64,000 bases of DNA from Elusimicrobiota bacterium (GTDB taxonomy: Bacteria; Elusimicrobiota; Elusimicrobia; UBA1565). Below are positions 15,306 to 22,488 of this stretch, in pieces. The stretch is taken from the NCBI GenBank assembly GCA_016196755.1, contig JACPXC010000029.1, forward strand, positions 1 to 64,000, written 5' to 3'. Made by a program: the position numbers and the translations under genes. The notes beneath the pieces were generated by a model. That model did no database searches and was not told the DNA's origin. It saw nothing but the letters and a program-made list of their open reading frames with translations. Within the stretch, counting starts at the first letter, position 1; every line of letters starts with the position of its first letter.

Positions 15306-16598
15306 ATGAGGATTCGAAAAGGGCTCTTCGGGGTGTTGGCCGCGGCGGTCTTAGCGACGGCGGTGGCGGCGCAGGCCGCCAGCAATGCCTCGGAGGCGGC
15401 ACTTCCTCGCGATAGCGCTCGGTCGGCTGCCGCGAAGGAAGTCTCCAAGATCGTCATGTTCGAGGCCGGCGTCTCGAAAGAGGCGCGCGCCGAGGCCATC
15501 CGCCAGGCCGGGGGCCGCGTGGTCCGCGATCTGGCCCTGGTGGGCGGCGTCGAGGCCGTGTTCCCGCCGGTCCGGACCCGCTTGGCGTCCTTCTCCGCGT
15601 CGACCGTCGAGGGCGGCGCCGAGGCTCTGGCCAAGGGCCGGCGCGGCGTGGCCGAGATCGAGCTCAACGAGGAGCAGTACTGGCTGGTCCAGCTCTCCCC
15701 GGCCTTCGGCGCCTTCCCCGCGGTCGGCGAGTTCCTGCGCAAGGGCGCGGTCGGGGCTCCGGCCATCGGCCAGGAGGAGGCCAAGTCCGAGGAGGCCGGC
15801 GTGCCCTGGGGCGTGACGCGCGTCAACGCCCAGGCCGCCTGGGGCCGCTCGCGCGGCGGGCGCGGCGTCCGGGTCGGCGTGATCGACACCGGGATCGACT
15901 GCTCGCACGAGGCTCTCAAGGCCAACTGCAAAAGCGGCTTCAACACCGCCGAAGAAGGGGGCTCTCCGGCCGACGACCACGGCCATGGCACCCACGTGGC
16001 CGGCACGATAGCCGCGGCCAGCCCCGAGGTCGTCGGCGTGGCCCCGGAGTCCTCGGTCTTCCCGATCAAGGTGCTCAACGCCCAGGGCCGCGGCACCACG
16101 GCCAACATCATCAAGGGCCTTGAATGGGCGGTGGAGAACCGCATGCAGATCGTCAACATGAGCCTGGGCGGCGGCGCCAGCGAGGCCCTGGAACTGGCCA
16201 TCCGCAAGACCCTCGAGGCCGGCATCGTCATCGTGGCGGCCTCGGGCAACAACCCCAACGCCGGGGTCTCGGCTCCGGGCCGCTACCCGGGCGTAATCGC
16301 CGTCAGCGCCAGCGCCTCCGACGACTCCCTGGCGGGCTTCTCCAGCGTGGGGCCCGAGGTGGCCTTCATCGCCCCCGGCCAGGACGTGGTGTCGACCCTC
16401 AAGGGCGGCGGGACCGGGCCCAAGTCTGGCACCTCGATGGCTACCCCGCACGTGGCCGGCCTGGCCGCGTTGGCCATCGCCATGGGCAAGCAGGGCCCGG
16501 CCGCCGTCCGCCAGGCCCTGACCCGGGCGGCCAAGCCGCTCGAGGGTCTGGAGGGCCCCCAGCAGGGCGCCGGCATGATCGACGCCTCCCGCCTGTAG
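15306..16598 (+). CDS. secreted subtilisin-like serine protease (S8), paralogue
   Basis: This 430-aa protein has the same plan as its upstream neighbour: signal peptide, I9-like prodomain (VSKIVMFEAGVSKEARAEAI) and S8 domain with Asp in GVIDTGIDC (about 195), His in DDHGHGTHVAGT (about 227), Asn in AASGNNP and Ser in SGTSMATPHVAGL (about 374). Two Cys near the catalytic Asp (DCSHEALKANCKS) may form a disulfide absent from the paralogue. AAGGAGG before the ATG fixes the start. Between signal peptide and prodomain is a 54-bp repeat found in inverted orientation in the giant membrane protein gene. Confidence 0.93.
   Translation: MRIRKGLFGVLAAAVLATAVAAQAASNASEAALPRDSARSAAAKEVSKIVMFEAGVSKEARAEAIRQAGGRVVRDLALVGGVEAVFPPVRTRLASFSASTVEGGAEALAKGRRGVAEIELNEEQYWLVQLSPAFGAFPAVGEFLRKGAVGAPAIGQEEAKSEEAGVPWGVTRVNAQAAWGRSRGGRGVRVGVIDTGIDCSHEALKANCKSGFNTAEEGGSPADDHGHGTHVAGTIAAASPEVVGVAPESSVFPIKVLNAQGRGTTANIIKGLEWAVENRMQIVNMSLGGGASEALELAIRKTLEAGIVIVAASGNNPNAGVSAPGRYPGVIAVSASASDDSLAGFSSVGPEVAFIAPGQDVVSTLKGGGTGPKSGTSMATPHVAGLAALAIAMGKQGPAAVRQALTRAAKPLEGLEGPQQGAGMIDASRL
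15374..15427 (-). repeat. 54-bp in-gene repeat, copy B
   Basis: Inverted copy of 5123-5176 with 5 mismatches. In the protease it reads as SNASEAALPRDSARSA between signal peptide and prodomain, a place where extra residues are tolerated. The complementary strand is also open here. Confidence 0.75.
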
Positions 16599-16615
16599 AC
16601 TGGTACAATCTACGT

Positions 16616-18169
16616 GTGGAAAAGGCTTCCGCCGAGACGGGGACCTCCCGCGAGGACATGCTGCGCGCGGCCGAGGTCCTCGAGGCCCTGGTGCGCGACC
16701 GGCGTATCGTCACCTGCCTCAGCGACGAGGAGCGCATCCGCCTGACCCGGGCGGCCGGCCTGTTCTCGCGGCCCTCGCGCAACGAGCTCATCGCCGTGTC
16801 GCGCGCCGTGCGCAGCAGCCGCAACGCGAAGCGCCAGGCCGCGGACCGCGAGACGCGGGCCGCCACCGGCATCCGCCAGGCCCGTCAAGAGAAGGTCTTC
16901 GCCGAGCCCGGCTTCATCCCGCCCGGCGACCCGCGCCGGACCACGGCGGGCAAGGTCTCCAAGCCGCGGCACTGCTACTGCTGCAAGGAGCTCTTCGACG
17001 CCCTGCACTTTTTTTACGACGCGCTCTGTCCGTCCTGTGCCGAGCTCAACTACGGCAAGCGCTTCCAATCGGCCGACCTCGAGGGCCGGGTCGCCCTGGT
17101 CACCGGGGCGCGGGTCAAGATCGGCTACAACATCGCCCTCAAGCTCCTGCGCGCCGGCGCCAAGGTCGTCGCCACCACGCGCTTCCCGCACGACGCCGCC
17201 CAGCGCTACTCGCTCGAGCCCGACTTCTCGGACTGGAAGGACCGCCTTATCGTCCACGGTCTGGATCTCCGCCACGCGCCCTCGGTCGAGCTCCTGGCCC
17301 GCCACCTCGATGCGACCCTGGACCGGCTCGACCACATCGTCAACAACGCCGCCCAGACCGTGCGCCGGCCGCCGGGCTGGTACTCGCATCTCCAGGCCCT
17401 AGAGGCCGCGCCGGCCTCGAGCCTGGCCCCGGAGCAGCAGGCCCTGCTCTTTGACCGCGAGGCCCTGCTCTCCGGCCTCGGAGGCCGCCTGGGATTTGAG
17501 GCCCCGAAAGCCGCCGACGGGGCCGTGCAGGTCTGGTCGGGAAATCGCACGGCGGTGGGCCTGCGCGCCAGCGCGGCGCTGGCCCTGGTGCCCTACACCC
17601 ACGACCAGGAGGAGGCGCTGGCCGCCGAGGCGTTCCCGGCCGGCAAGCTCGACGCCGACCTCCAGCAGGTCGATCTGCGCCGGCGCAACACCTGGCGGCT
17701 CTCCCTGGCCGAGGTGGCCACGGCCGAGATGCTCGAGGTGCACCTCGTCAACGCGGTGGCTCCTTTCATCCTCTGCGCGCGGCTCAAGGCCCTCATGCTG
17801 CGCGACGGCGCGCGCGACAAGCACATCGTCAACGTCTCGGCCATGGAGGGGATATTCTCCCGCGGCACCAAGACCGATAAGCACCCCCATACGAACATGG
17901 CCAAGGCTTCGCTCAACATGCTGACCTTGACCGCCTCGCGCGATTACGTCAACGACGGCATCCACATGAACGCGGTCGACACCGGCTGGGTCACCGACGA
18001 GGACCCCCAGCACCTCTCGCTCTTGAAGCAGGCCGTGCACGATTTTCAGCCGCCGCTCGACATCGTCGACGGCGCGGCCCGGGTCTTGGACCCGATTTTC
18101 TCGGGCTCGAACACCGGCGAGCACCTTTGGGGCAAGTTCCTCAAGGACTACAAGCCGGCCGCCTGGTAG
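16616..18169 (+). CDS. SDR-family protein with N-terminal zinc-ribbon-like segment
   Basis: The GTG at 16616 (517 aa) lies 6 nt after TACAAT, which supports it over longer open frames. Residues about 1-115 are basic and helical. A Cys cluster HCYCCKEL...CPSC at about 120-142 looks like a zinc ribbon. The Rossmann domain then has the nucleotide motif VTGARVKIGYNIA, an NNAAQ motif and VSAMEG. At the catalytic YxxxK position the sequence is TNMAK: Lys is kept but Tyr is replaced by Thr. A roughly 120-residue insertion separates the NNAA motif from the active-site region. It may be a non-classical or inactive dehydrogenase; the substrate is unknown. Confidence 0.7.
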   Translation: MEKASAETGTSREDMLRAAEVLEALVRDRRIVTCLSDEERIRLTRAAGLFSRPSRNELIAVSRAVRSSRNAKRQAADRETRAATGIRQARQEKVFAEPGFIPPGDPRRTTAGKVSKPRHCYCCKELFDALHFFYDALCPSCAELNYGKRFQSADLEGRVALVTGARVKIGYNIALKLLRAGAKVVATTRFPHDAAQRYSLEPDFSDWKDRLIVHGLDLRHAPSVELLARHLDATLDRLDHIVNNAAQTVRRPPGWYSHLQALEAAPASSLAPEQQALLFDREALLSGLGGRLGFEAPKAADGAVQVWSGNRTAVGLRASAALALVPYTHDQEEALAAEAFPAGKLDADLQQVDLRRRNTWRLSLAEVATAEMLEVHLVNAVAPFILCARLKALMLRDGARDKHIVNVSAMEGIFSRGTKTDKHPHTNMAKASLNMLTLTASRDYVNDGIHMNAVDTGWVTDEDPQHLSLLKQAVHDFQPPLDIVDGAARVLDPIFSGSNTGEHLWGKFLKDYKPAAW

Positions 18170-18177
18170 GGGAGACC

Positions 18178-18513
18178 ATGAGATTTCTCGTCGCCGCGCT
18201 GGCCGCCGTCAGCCTGACCGGCTGCCTCTATACCGACGTGCGGATGCCGCGCGCCTATCGTTCGGCTACCCCGGCCGACGTCAAAGCGGCGCCCGCCGAC
18301 GCCGCCGTCACCGGCCGGTCCTGCATGCGTTCCCTGCTCTTCCTCTTCGCCTGGGGCGACGCCGGCTACGCGGCCGCGGCGCGCGACGCGCTCAAGGAGA
18401 GCCCGGACGCCGTCCTCTACGACGTGAAGTCGGACGTGAAGCTCAACTCCTACCTGCTCGGCCTCTACTCCCAGTCCTGCACCATCGTCACCGGCCGGGC
18501 CGGACGGCCTTGA
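18178..18513 (+). CDS. TRL-like family lipoprotein
   Basis: This 111-aa protein has a lipobox (AVSLTGC, Cys19) and the TRL-like domain pattern: a conserved Cys (GRSCMRSLLFLFAWGDAGYAAAARDAL), a YDVKSDVKLNSYLLGLYSQ segment and a final CTIVTG. The function of TRL-like lipoproteins is unknown. GGGGAG before the ATG gives a reasonable Shine-Dalgarno site. The stop codon overlaps the next start (TTGA), so the two are translationally coupled. Confidence 0.65.
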   Translation: MRFLVAALAAVSLTGCLYTDVRMPRAYRSATPADVKAAPADAAVTGRSCMRSLLFLFAWGDAGYAAAARDALKESPDAVLYDVKSDVKLNSYLLGLYSQSCTIVTGRAGRP

Positions 18514-18944
18514 ACCTCCCGGTCTTAGCGCTGGCGGCGGCGCTCGTCGCCGCTCCCGCGGCTGCGCAGAACGAGGAGGGCGAGGCCGCCCGCCCCAGCC
18601 TGGTCCGCCCCGGAGGGTTCCTGCTCTTCTACGATTCGCAGGGACCGCTGTCCTTCGTAGCCCCCACTCGGCGCGAACTGCCCCCAGACGCCGTGGACAT
18701 CGGCGAGGTCCGCGCCTCGGCCTGCCAGCACGGCTTGTCGATCCCGCTCTCGCTCTCGCTGCGCGCCTCCAGCATCTCGGCCGCGGCGGGGCGCGGCGGC
18801 TTCGAGAGGACCATGGAAAAGCTCAAGACCACCCACCCCGACCTGCGCGGCGTCTACGACGTGAAGGTCGACGAGCGGATCACCTCGATCCTCGGCGTCT
18901 GGCGCCGTGTTTGCGCGGAAGTCACGGCGCGCGGCTTCCGCTGA
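18510..18944 (+). CDS. exported TRL-like protein, divergent paralogue of its upstream neighbour
   Basis: TTG start overlapping the previous stop (TTGA); 144 aa. The signal peptide ends near APAAAQN. The mature domain follows the neighbour's pattern: Cys in RASACQHGLSIPLSLSLRA, then GVYDVKVDERITSILGVWRR and a second Cys in VCAEVTARG. It is processed as an ordinary secreted protein rather than a lipoprotein. The tandem arrangement suggests duplication and perhaps a heteromeric complex. Function unknown. Confidence 0.55.
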   Translation: MNLPVLALAAALVAAPAAAQNEEGEAARPSLVRPGGFLLFYDSQGPLSFVAPTRRELPPDAVDIGEVRASACQHGLSIPLSLSLRASSISAAAGRGGFERTMEKLKTTHPDLRGVYDVKVDERITSILGVWRRVCAEVTARGFR

Positions 18945-18986
18945 CACCCTAATTTGTTTCAATCCGGGCAAGGAGGAAGTCCCCCC

Positions 18987-20135
18987 ATGCCCAAGAAGCC
19001 TTCTCCCGCCGCGAAATCCGCCGTCGCCCTCTTGGTCGCCACGCGCAAAGGCGCATTCATCGTCCGCTCCGACGCCGCTCGGCGTTCCTGGAAGCTCTCG
19101 GCCCCGCTTTTCCTCGGCCACATGATCCACCACGTCGTCCAGGACCCGCGCGACCCGCGCGTCCTGCTGGCCGCCGCGCGCACCGGGCACCTCGGCCCGA
19201 CGGTGTATCGCTCCAAGGACTTCGGCCGCACCTGGAAAGAGGCGGTCCGCCCGCCGGCTTTCAAGAAGGCCGCCGACGGGAAGGGCCGGGTCGTCGACCA
19301 TGTCTTCTGGCTGACTCCCGGCCATCCCTCCGAGCCCGGGGTCTGGCTGGCGGGCACCTCGCCGCACGGCCTGTTTCGGACCGCCGACGGCGGCGCGACG
19401 TGGGACGGGCTGGACACGTTCAACGAGAGCCCGCGCTACTCCGAGTGGTGCGGCGGCGACGCCACGCCCGACGGCCCCAAGATGCACTCGGTGACCATCG
19501 ACCCGCGCGATCCCGCCCATCTCTACATCGGCATGTCCTCGGGCGGCATCATGGAGTCCCCCGACGGCGGCCGGACCTGGACCTCGCTCAACAAGGGCCT
19601 CGACGTCGTGGCGGGCTTTGACGCCTCCGATCAGCTCGTCCACGACCCGCACTGCCTGCGCCAGCATCCCGCGAACCCCGACCGGCTCTACCAGCAGAAT
19701 CACTGCGGCATCTATCGGCTCGACCGCCCGGGCGACACCTGGGTCCGGATCGGCCGCAACATGCCCAAGCAGATCGGCGACGTGGGCTTCCCGATGACGC
19801 TCCATCCGCGCAACCCCGACGCCTGCTGGGTCTTCCCGATGGACGGCACCGACGTCTGGCCGCGCACCAGCCCCGGCGGCAAGCCCGCCGTCTACGGCAC
19901 GCGCGACGCCGGCAAGACCTGGAAGCGGCTCGACAAGGGCCTCCCCAAGAAGGACGCCTGGCTGACCGTCAAGCGCCAGGCCATGTGCGCCGACGCCCAC
20001 GACCCGGTGGGCCTCTACTTCGGCGCCACGCAAGGGAGCGTCTGGGGCAGCCGCGACGAGGGCCGGAGCTGGGCCAAGCTGGCCGAGCATCTGCCGCACA
20101 TCTACGCCGTCGAAGCGGCCGCGGTCCCGCGCTAG
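18987..20135 (+). CDS. BNR-repeat (sialidase/sortilin-type beta-propeller) protein
   Basis: A 382-aa protein without a signal peptide. Repeated Asp-box motifs (SKDFGRTWKE, TADGGATWDG, SPDGGRTWTS, TRDAGKTWKR, SRDEGRSWAK) mark a six- or seven-bladed propeller like those of exo-alpha-sialidases and VPS10/sortilin proteins. Catalytic sialidase residues are not evident, so sialidase activity should not be assumed. AGGAGG at 18971-18976 supports the ATG at 18987. The MoaD/ThiS-like gene follows 2 bp downstream, a pairing I recall from other bacteria, and the two presumably act together. Confidence 0.75.
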   Translation: MPKKPSPAAKSAVALLVATRKGAFIVRSDAARRSWKLSAPLFLGHMIHHVVQDPRDPRVLLAAARTGHLGPTVYRSKDFGRTWKEAVRPPAFKKAADGKGRVVDHVFWLTPGHPSEPGVWLAGTSPHGLFRTADGGATWDGLDTFNESPRYSEWCGGDATPDGPKMHSVTIDPRDPAHLYIGMSSGGIMESPDGGRTWTSLNKGLDVVAGFDASDQLVHDPHCLRQHPANPDRLYQQNHCGIYRLDRPGDTWVRIGRNMPKQIGDVGFPMTLHPRNPDACWVFPMDGTDVWPRTSPGGKPAVYGTRDAGKTWKRLDKGLPKKDAWLTVKRQAMCADAHDPVGLYFGATQGSVWGSRDEGRSWAKLAEHLPHIYAVEAAAVPR

Positions 20136-20137
20136 CC

Positions 20138-20398
20138 ATGCGCGTCATCATCCCGTCGGCGCTGCACTCCTACACGGGGGGCAAGCGTCAGGCGGAGGCT
20201 GTTGGCAAGACGGTGGCCGAGCTCATCAAGGACCTCGACCGCCAGTTTCCCGGCTTCGGCTTCCGCATCGTCGACGAGCAGGGGGCCTTGCGTCCCCACA
20301 TCCGGGTCAGCGTCAATCTGGAGGTCGTGGCCTCGCTCGACTCCGTCGTGAAGCCGACCGACGAGGTCGCCCTCATCCAAGCCTTCAGCGGCGGCTGA
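20138..20398 (+). CDS. MoaD/ThiS family ubiquitin-like protein
   Basis: The 86-aa protein has a beta-grasp layout and ends in FSGG, the Gly-Gly tail that is adenylated or thiocarboxylated in sulfur-carrier proteins. It starts MRVIIPSALHSYTGGKRQ and carries IRVSVN and TDEVALIQAFSGG, all typical of the family. No molybdopterin or thiamin genes are nearby; the only partner is the BNR propeller gene 2 bp upstream. It may supply sulfur or tag a protein in an uncharacterised pathway. Confidence 0.85.
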   Translation: MRVIIPSALHSYTGGKRQAEAVGKTVAELIKDLDRQFPGFGFRIVDEQGALRPHIRVSVNLEVVASLDSVVKPTDEVALIQAFSGG

Positions 20399-20408
20399 CA
20401 TCGGTGCG

Positions 20409-20459
20409 ACTCATTGAGAACCTTGAGAAGTCTCAAGCTTCTCAAGGTTCTCAATGAGT
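20409..20459. terminator. perfect 22-bp inverted repeat (possible bidirectional terminator)
   Basis: Arms 20409-20430 and 20438-20459 are perfectly complementary with a 7-nt loop. It begins 11 bp after the MoaD/ThiS-like stop and ends 20 bp before the next promoter. No T-run follows. Besides termination it could be an RNA-stabilising 3' end or a mobile-element scar. Confidence 0.5.
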
Positions 20460-20478
20460 GGCACCGTAGAGGCACCCC

Positions 20479-20507
20479 TTGAAATGAGGGAATTCGGGGT
20501 CAATACT
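20479..20507 (+). promoter_or_regulatory. promoter of the HELYH gene (leaderless type)
   Basis: TTGAAA (20479-20484), 17-nt spacer, AATACT (20502-20507), then 6 nt to the ATG at 20514. No Shine-Dalgarno site is present. Confidence 0.6.
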
Positions 20508-20513
20508 GAGGCG

Positions 20514-21629
20514 ATGGCCCCTCGCCTCCTTAGATTGGCGTTGGCGTTGGCGCTGGCCGTCCCGGCCATGGGGGCGACGCCCCAGGGCGACCAGCGCGAG
20601 CCGACGGCGGCCCCCGAGGGGCGCGAGCTGCCGCCCTGTCCGAAGCCGGCCGAGGCCGTCCCCGGCCAGCCGCCCCAGCAGCCCGAGCAGCCTTGCACGC
20701 CCGCGGTGGAGCCGGACGCCCCAGGCGGCCTCTCGGAGGCCGGGCGGTCCGGCGTCGCCAAGCCTAGAGGCCCGGAGCGCGCCGGGCGCGAGGCCGCGGC
20801 GATGGGGACGGCCACGGACGGGGCCCGCGCCTTGCTCGGCGCCTTGCGCCAAGGCGCGGGGACGGGCCGCCCGGGTGGCGTGACCGGCGCGCCGCCCAGC
20901 GGCCAGACTCCTGACATCGCCGCCCTCAACCGCACGCCGGGCGCGCAGAGCGCCTACGCGAGCACCCTGCAGACGTCCGACGTGCCGGGCCCGGCCGCGC
21001 ACGGCCCCGGTCCCGACCTGCATGCGATGGGGGACAGCCTCCTGGCCCCGGCGCCCACCCTCTTGGGCCGCGCGGCGTCTTTGGCCTATCGTAGCGGCCC
21101 GGTGGTGGCGCAGGACCTGGCGGCCATGCGCGCCGGGCTGGAGGACTTCTCGCTGCCCGCCAGCCAGGCCGAGGGACTGGCCTCGAGCCAGGCCCCGCTC
21201 GGCGAGTTCGTCAGTTGGGCCAAGACCGTCAAGGACGGCGCCCTGCCGAGCATCTCCTACGGCATCCTTTCCGAGGGCGAGGTGGGCCGCTACAGCCCCG
21301 GCCTGCTCGGGCCCGGCTCGATCACGCTAAACCACTACATCCGCGACCTGCCGGCCGCCGAGCGCTCGGCGGTGCTGTTCCACGAGCTCTACCACTATTG
21401 GGACAATAAGGTGGCGCGCCTGCACTACGCCAACGTCAGCTACGGCTTCATCGACCCCGCGCACATGGCCGAGCACGAGTACGACGCCTACTACATGACG
21501 GCGCAGTATTGGCGGCAGACCAAGCCCGAGGGGGCCTCGAGCCGCCTGGCCCAGTTCCTCGACAAGCTGCCGGCCGACCCGACCGCCGTGCGGGCGATGG
21601 TCGACGGGGCCGTACGCAGGCCCAAGTGA
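20514..21629 (+). CDS. secreted HExxH (zincin-like) protein
   Basis: A 371-aa protein with signal peptide (LLRLALALALAVPAMGA), a Pro/Gly-rich region to about residue 150 and a C-terminal domain with HELYH at 290-294. About 25 residues later AEHEYDAYY resembles the IEFEWEAY motif of the first protein in the window, which suggests a shared fold with a Glu third ligand. The promoter places transcription start at this ATG. The stop overlaps the next GTG (GTGA), so the lipoprotein downstream is coupled to it. Confidence 0.65.
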   Translation: MAPRLLRLALALALAVPAMGATPQGDQREPTAAPEGRELPPCPKPAEAVPGQPPQQPEQPCTPAVEPDAPGGLSEAGRSGVAKPRGPERAGREAAAMGTATDGARALLGALRQGAGTGRPGGVTGAPPSGQTPDIAALNRTPGAQSAYASTLQTSDVPGPAAHGPGPDLHAMGDSLLAPAPTLLGRAASLAYRSGPVVAQDLAAMRAGLEDFSLPASQAEGLASSQAPLGEFVSWAKTVKDGALPSISYGILSEGEVGRYSPGLLGPGSITLNHYIRDLPAAERSAVLFHELYHYWDNKVARLHYANVSYGFIDPAHMAEHEYDAYYMTAQYWRQTKPEGASSRLAQFLDKLPADPTAVRAMVDGAVRRPK

Positions 21630-22234
21630 GGCGGCTCCTGCTGGCTGTCCTGGTCGCCATGGGCTGCTCCAAGCCCGCCGAGTACGTCCGGCGCGAGGAC
21701 GGCTCCAATACATTCTCGGCCGAGCTGCCGTCGAGCTGGCAGGCCGACGGAGACAAGGACCTCGCCCGTCTTCCGATCGCCGTGGTGTCCTACGTCGGCG
21801 CGGTGGACTCGCGCGACGAGTCGATCCCCCTCGGAGCCGTCATCAACGTCACCCGGGTCACGCGGGTGGCCGCCGAGCAGCCTCCCGAGTCTAAGGGCCG
21901 CAAGGCTTTCCTGGCGGCCTGGATATTGCCCTCCGAGGTCGTCTTCGGCGCCTCGCCCGAGGGCCTGCGGGCCGAGCTGCGCAAACACCTGCCGGCGCGC
22001 GTCGAAGACGCCACCCTGGGCGGAAAGCCCGCCCGGACCTATTCGCGCGACTATGTCCACGAGAACCCGCTCCACATGCGCGGCCCGGTCAGGATGCGGC
22101 TGACCGACTACGTCGTGCGCACCGACGCGGCCTTCTACATCGTCGAGTACCGCGCCACCGCGAAGCGCTACGACGAGTTCAAGCCGGTCTTCGAGCGCTT
22201 CCTAAAGAGCTTCACTTTCGGCCCGCGGGCCTAG
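21626..22234 (+). CDS. putative lipoprotein, PsbP-like
   Basis: GTG start overlapping the upstream stop; 202 aa. A short signal with lipobox LVAMGC puts the lipidated Cys near residue 14. The mature domain has NTFSAELPSSWQAD near its start and ends FYIVEYRATAKRYDEFKPVFERFLKSFTF, a pattern like PsbP/DUF1795-type proteins (an antiparallel sheet closed by a C-terminal helix). Function unknown; coupling suggests it works with the HELYH protein in the envelope. Confidence 0.55.
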   Translation: MRRLLLAVLVAMGCSKPAEYVRREDGSNTFSAELPSSWQADGDKDLARLPIAVVSYVGAVDSRDESIPLGAVINVTRVTRVAAEQPPESKGRKAFLAAWILPSEVVFGASPEGLRAELRKHLPARVEDATLGGKPARTYSRDYVHENPLHMRGPVRMRLTDYVVRTDAAFYIVEYRATAKRYDEFKPVFERFLKSFTFGPRA

Positions 22235-22360
22235 TCGGCGCCAATCGAGGTCCAGTCTGAGCCTGGCCCGGCAGAGCGCGTTGGCCATGTCGTGAGCCCA
22301 GCGGCTGGTCATGATGTGGGAGGGCTCGATGTCTATTCTGGCTGTCAATCCTAGCGGCAT
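22202..22360 (-). CDS. candidate 52-aa small protein
   Basis: A perfect AGGAGG (22369-22374 on this strand) lies 8 nt before an ATG that opens a 52-codon frame beginning MPLGLTARIDIEPSH and ending ESEAL. The end overlaps the 3' end of the upstream lipoprotein gene by 33 bp in antisense. It contains a helix-like MTSRWAHDMANALCRARLRL. I see no convincing promoter. The full-consensus ribosome site is the main reason to list it; it may be chance. Confidence 0.35.
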   Translation of the reverse strand: MPLGLTARIDIEPSHIMTSRWAHDMANALCRARLRLDLDWRRLGPRAESEAL

Positions 22361-22451
22361 GTCCGTTTCCTCCTGTCCATACTGTTAGTACGCTGAAGGG
22401 GTCGATTTTGTTCCCTCAACAACCTAGGACCGGGCCCTCGGAATAGGACCC

Positions 22452-22480
22452 TTGACGGTATAGGGGAAGAGGAGTAAAAC
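22452..22480 (+). promoter_or_regulatory. promoter of the coiled-coil protein gene
   Basis: TTGACG (22452-22457), 17-nt spacer, TAAAAC (22475-22480), 8 nt to the ATG at 22489. An inverted copy of the recurrent GGGAACTAAATCG-type word, with one change, lies upstream at 22403-22415. Confidence 0.55.
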
Positions 22481-22488
22481 TACCTTAG

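Noticed and set aside
16616-18169. Annotation as an active classical dehydrogenase.
   Set aside because: The catalytic Tyr position is Thr, so only the fold is claimed.
22235-22488. Possible small RNA or tRNA in the gap.
   Set aside because: No cloverleaf, CCA end or strong terminator could be found; only the candidate small gene and a promoter are supported.
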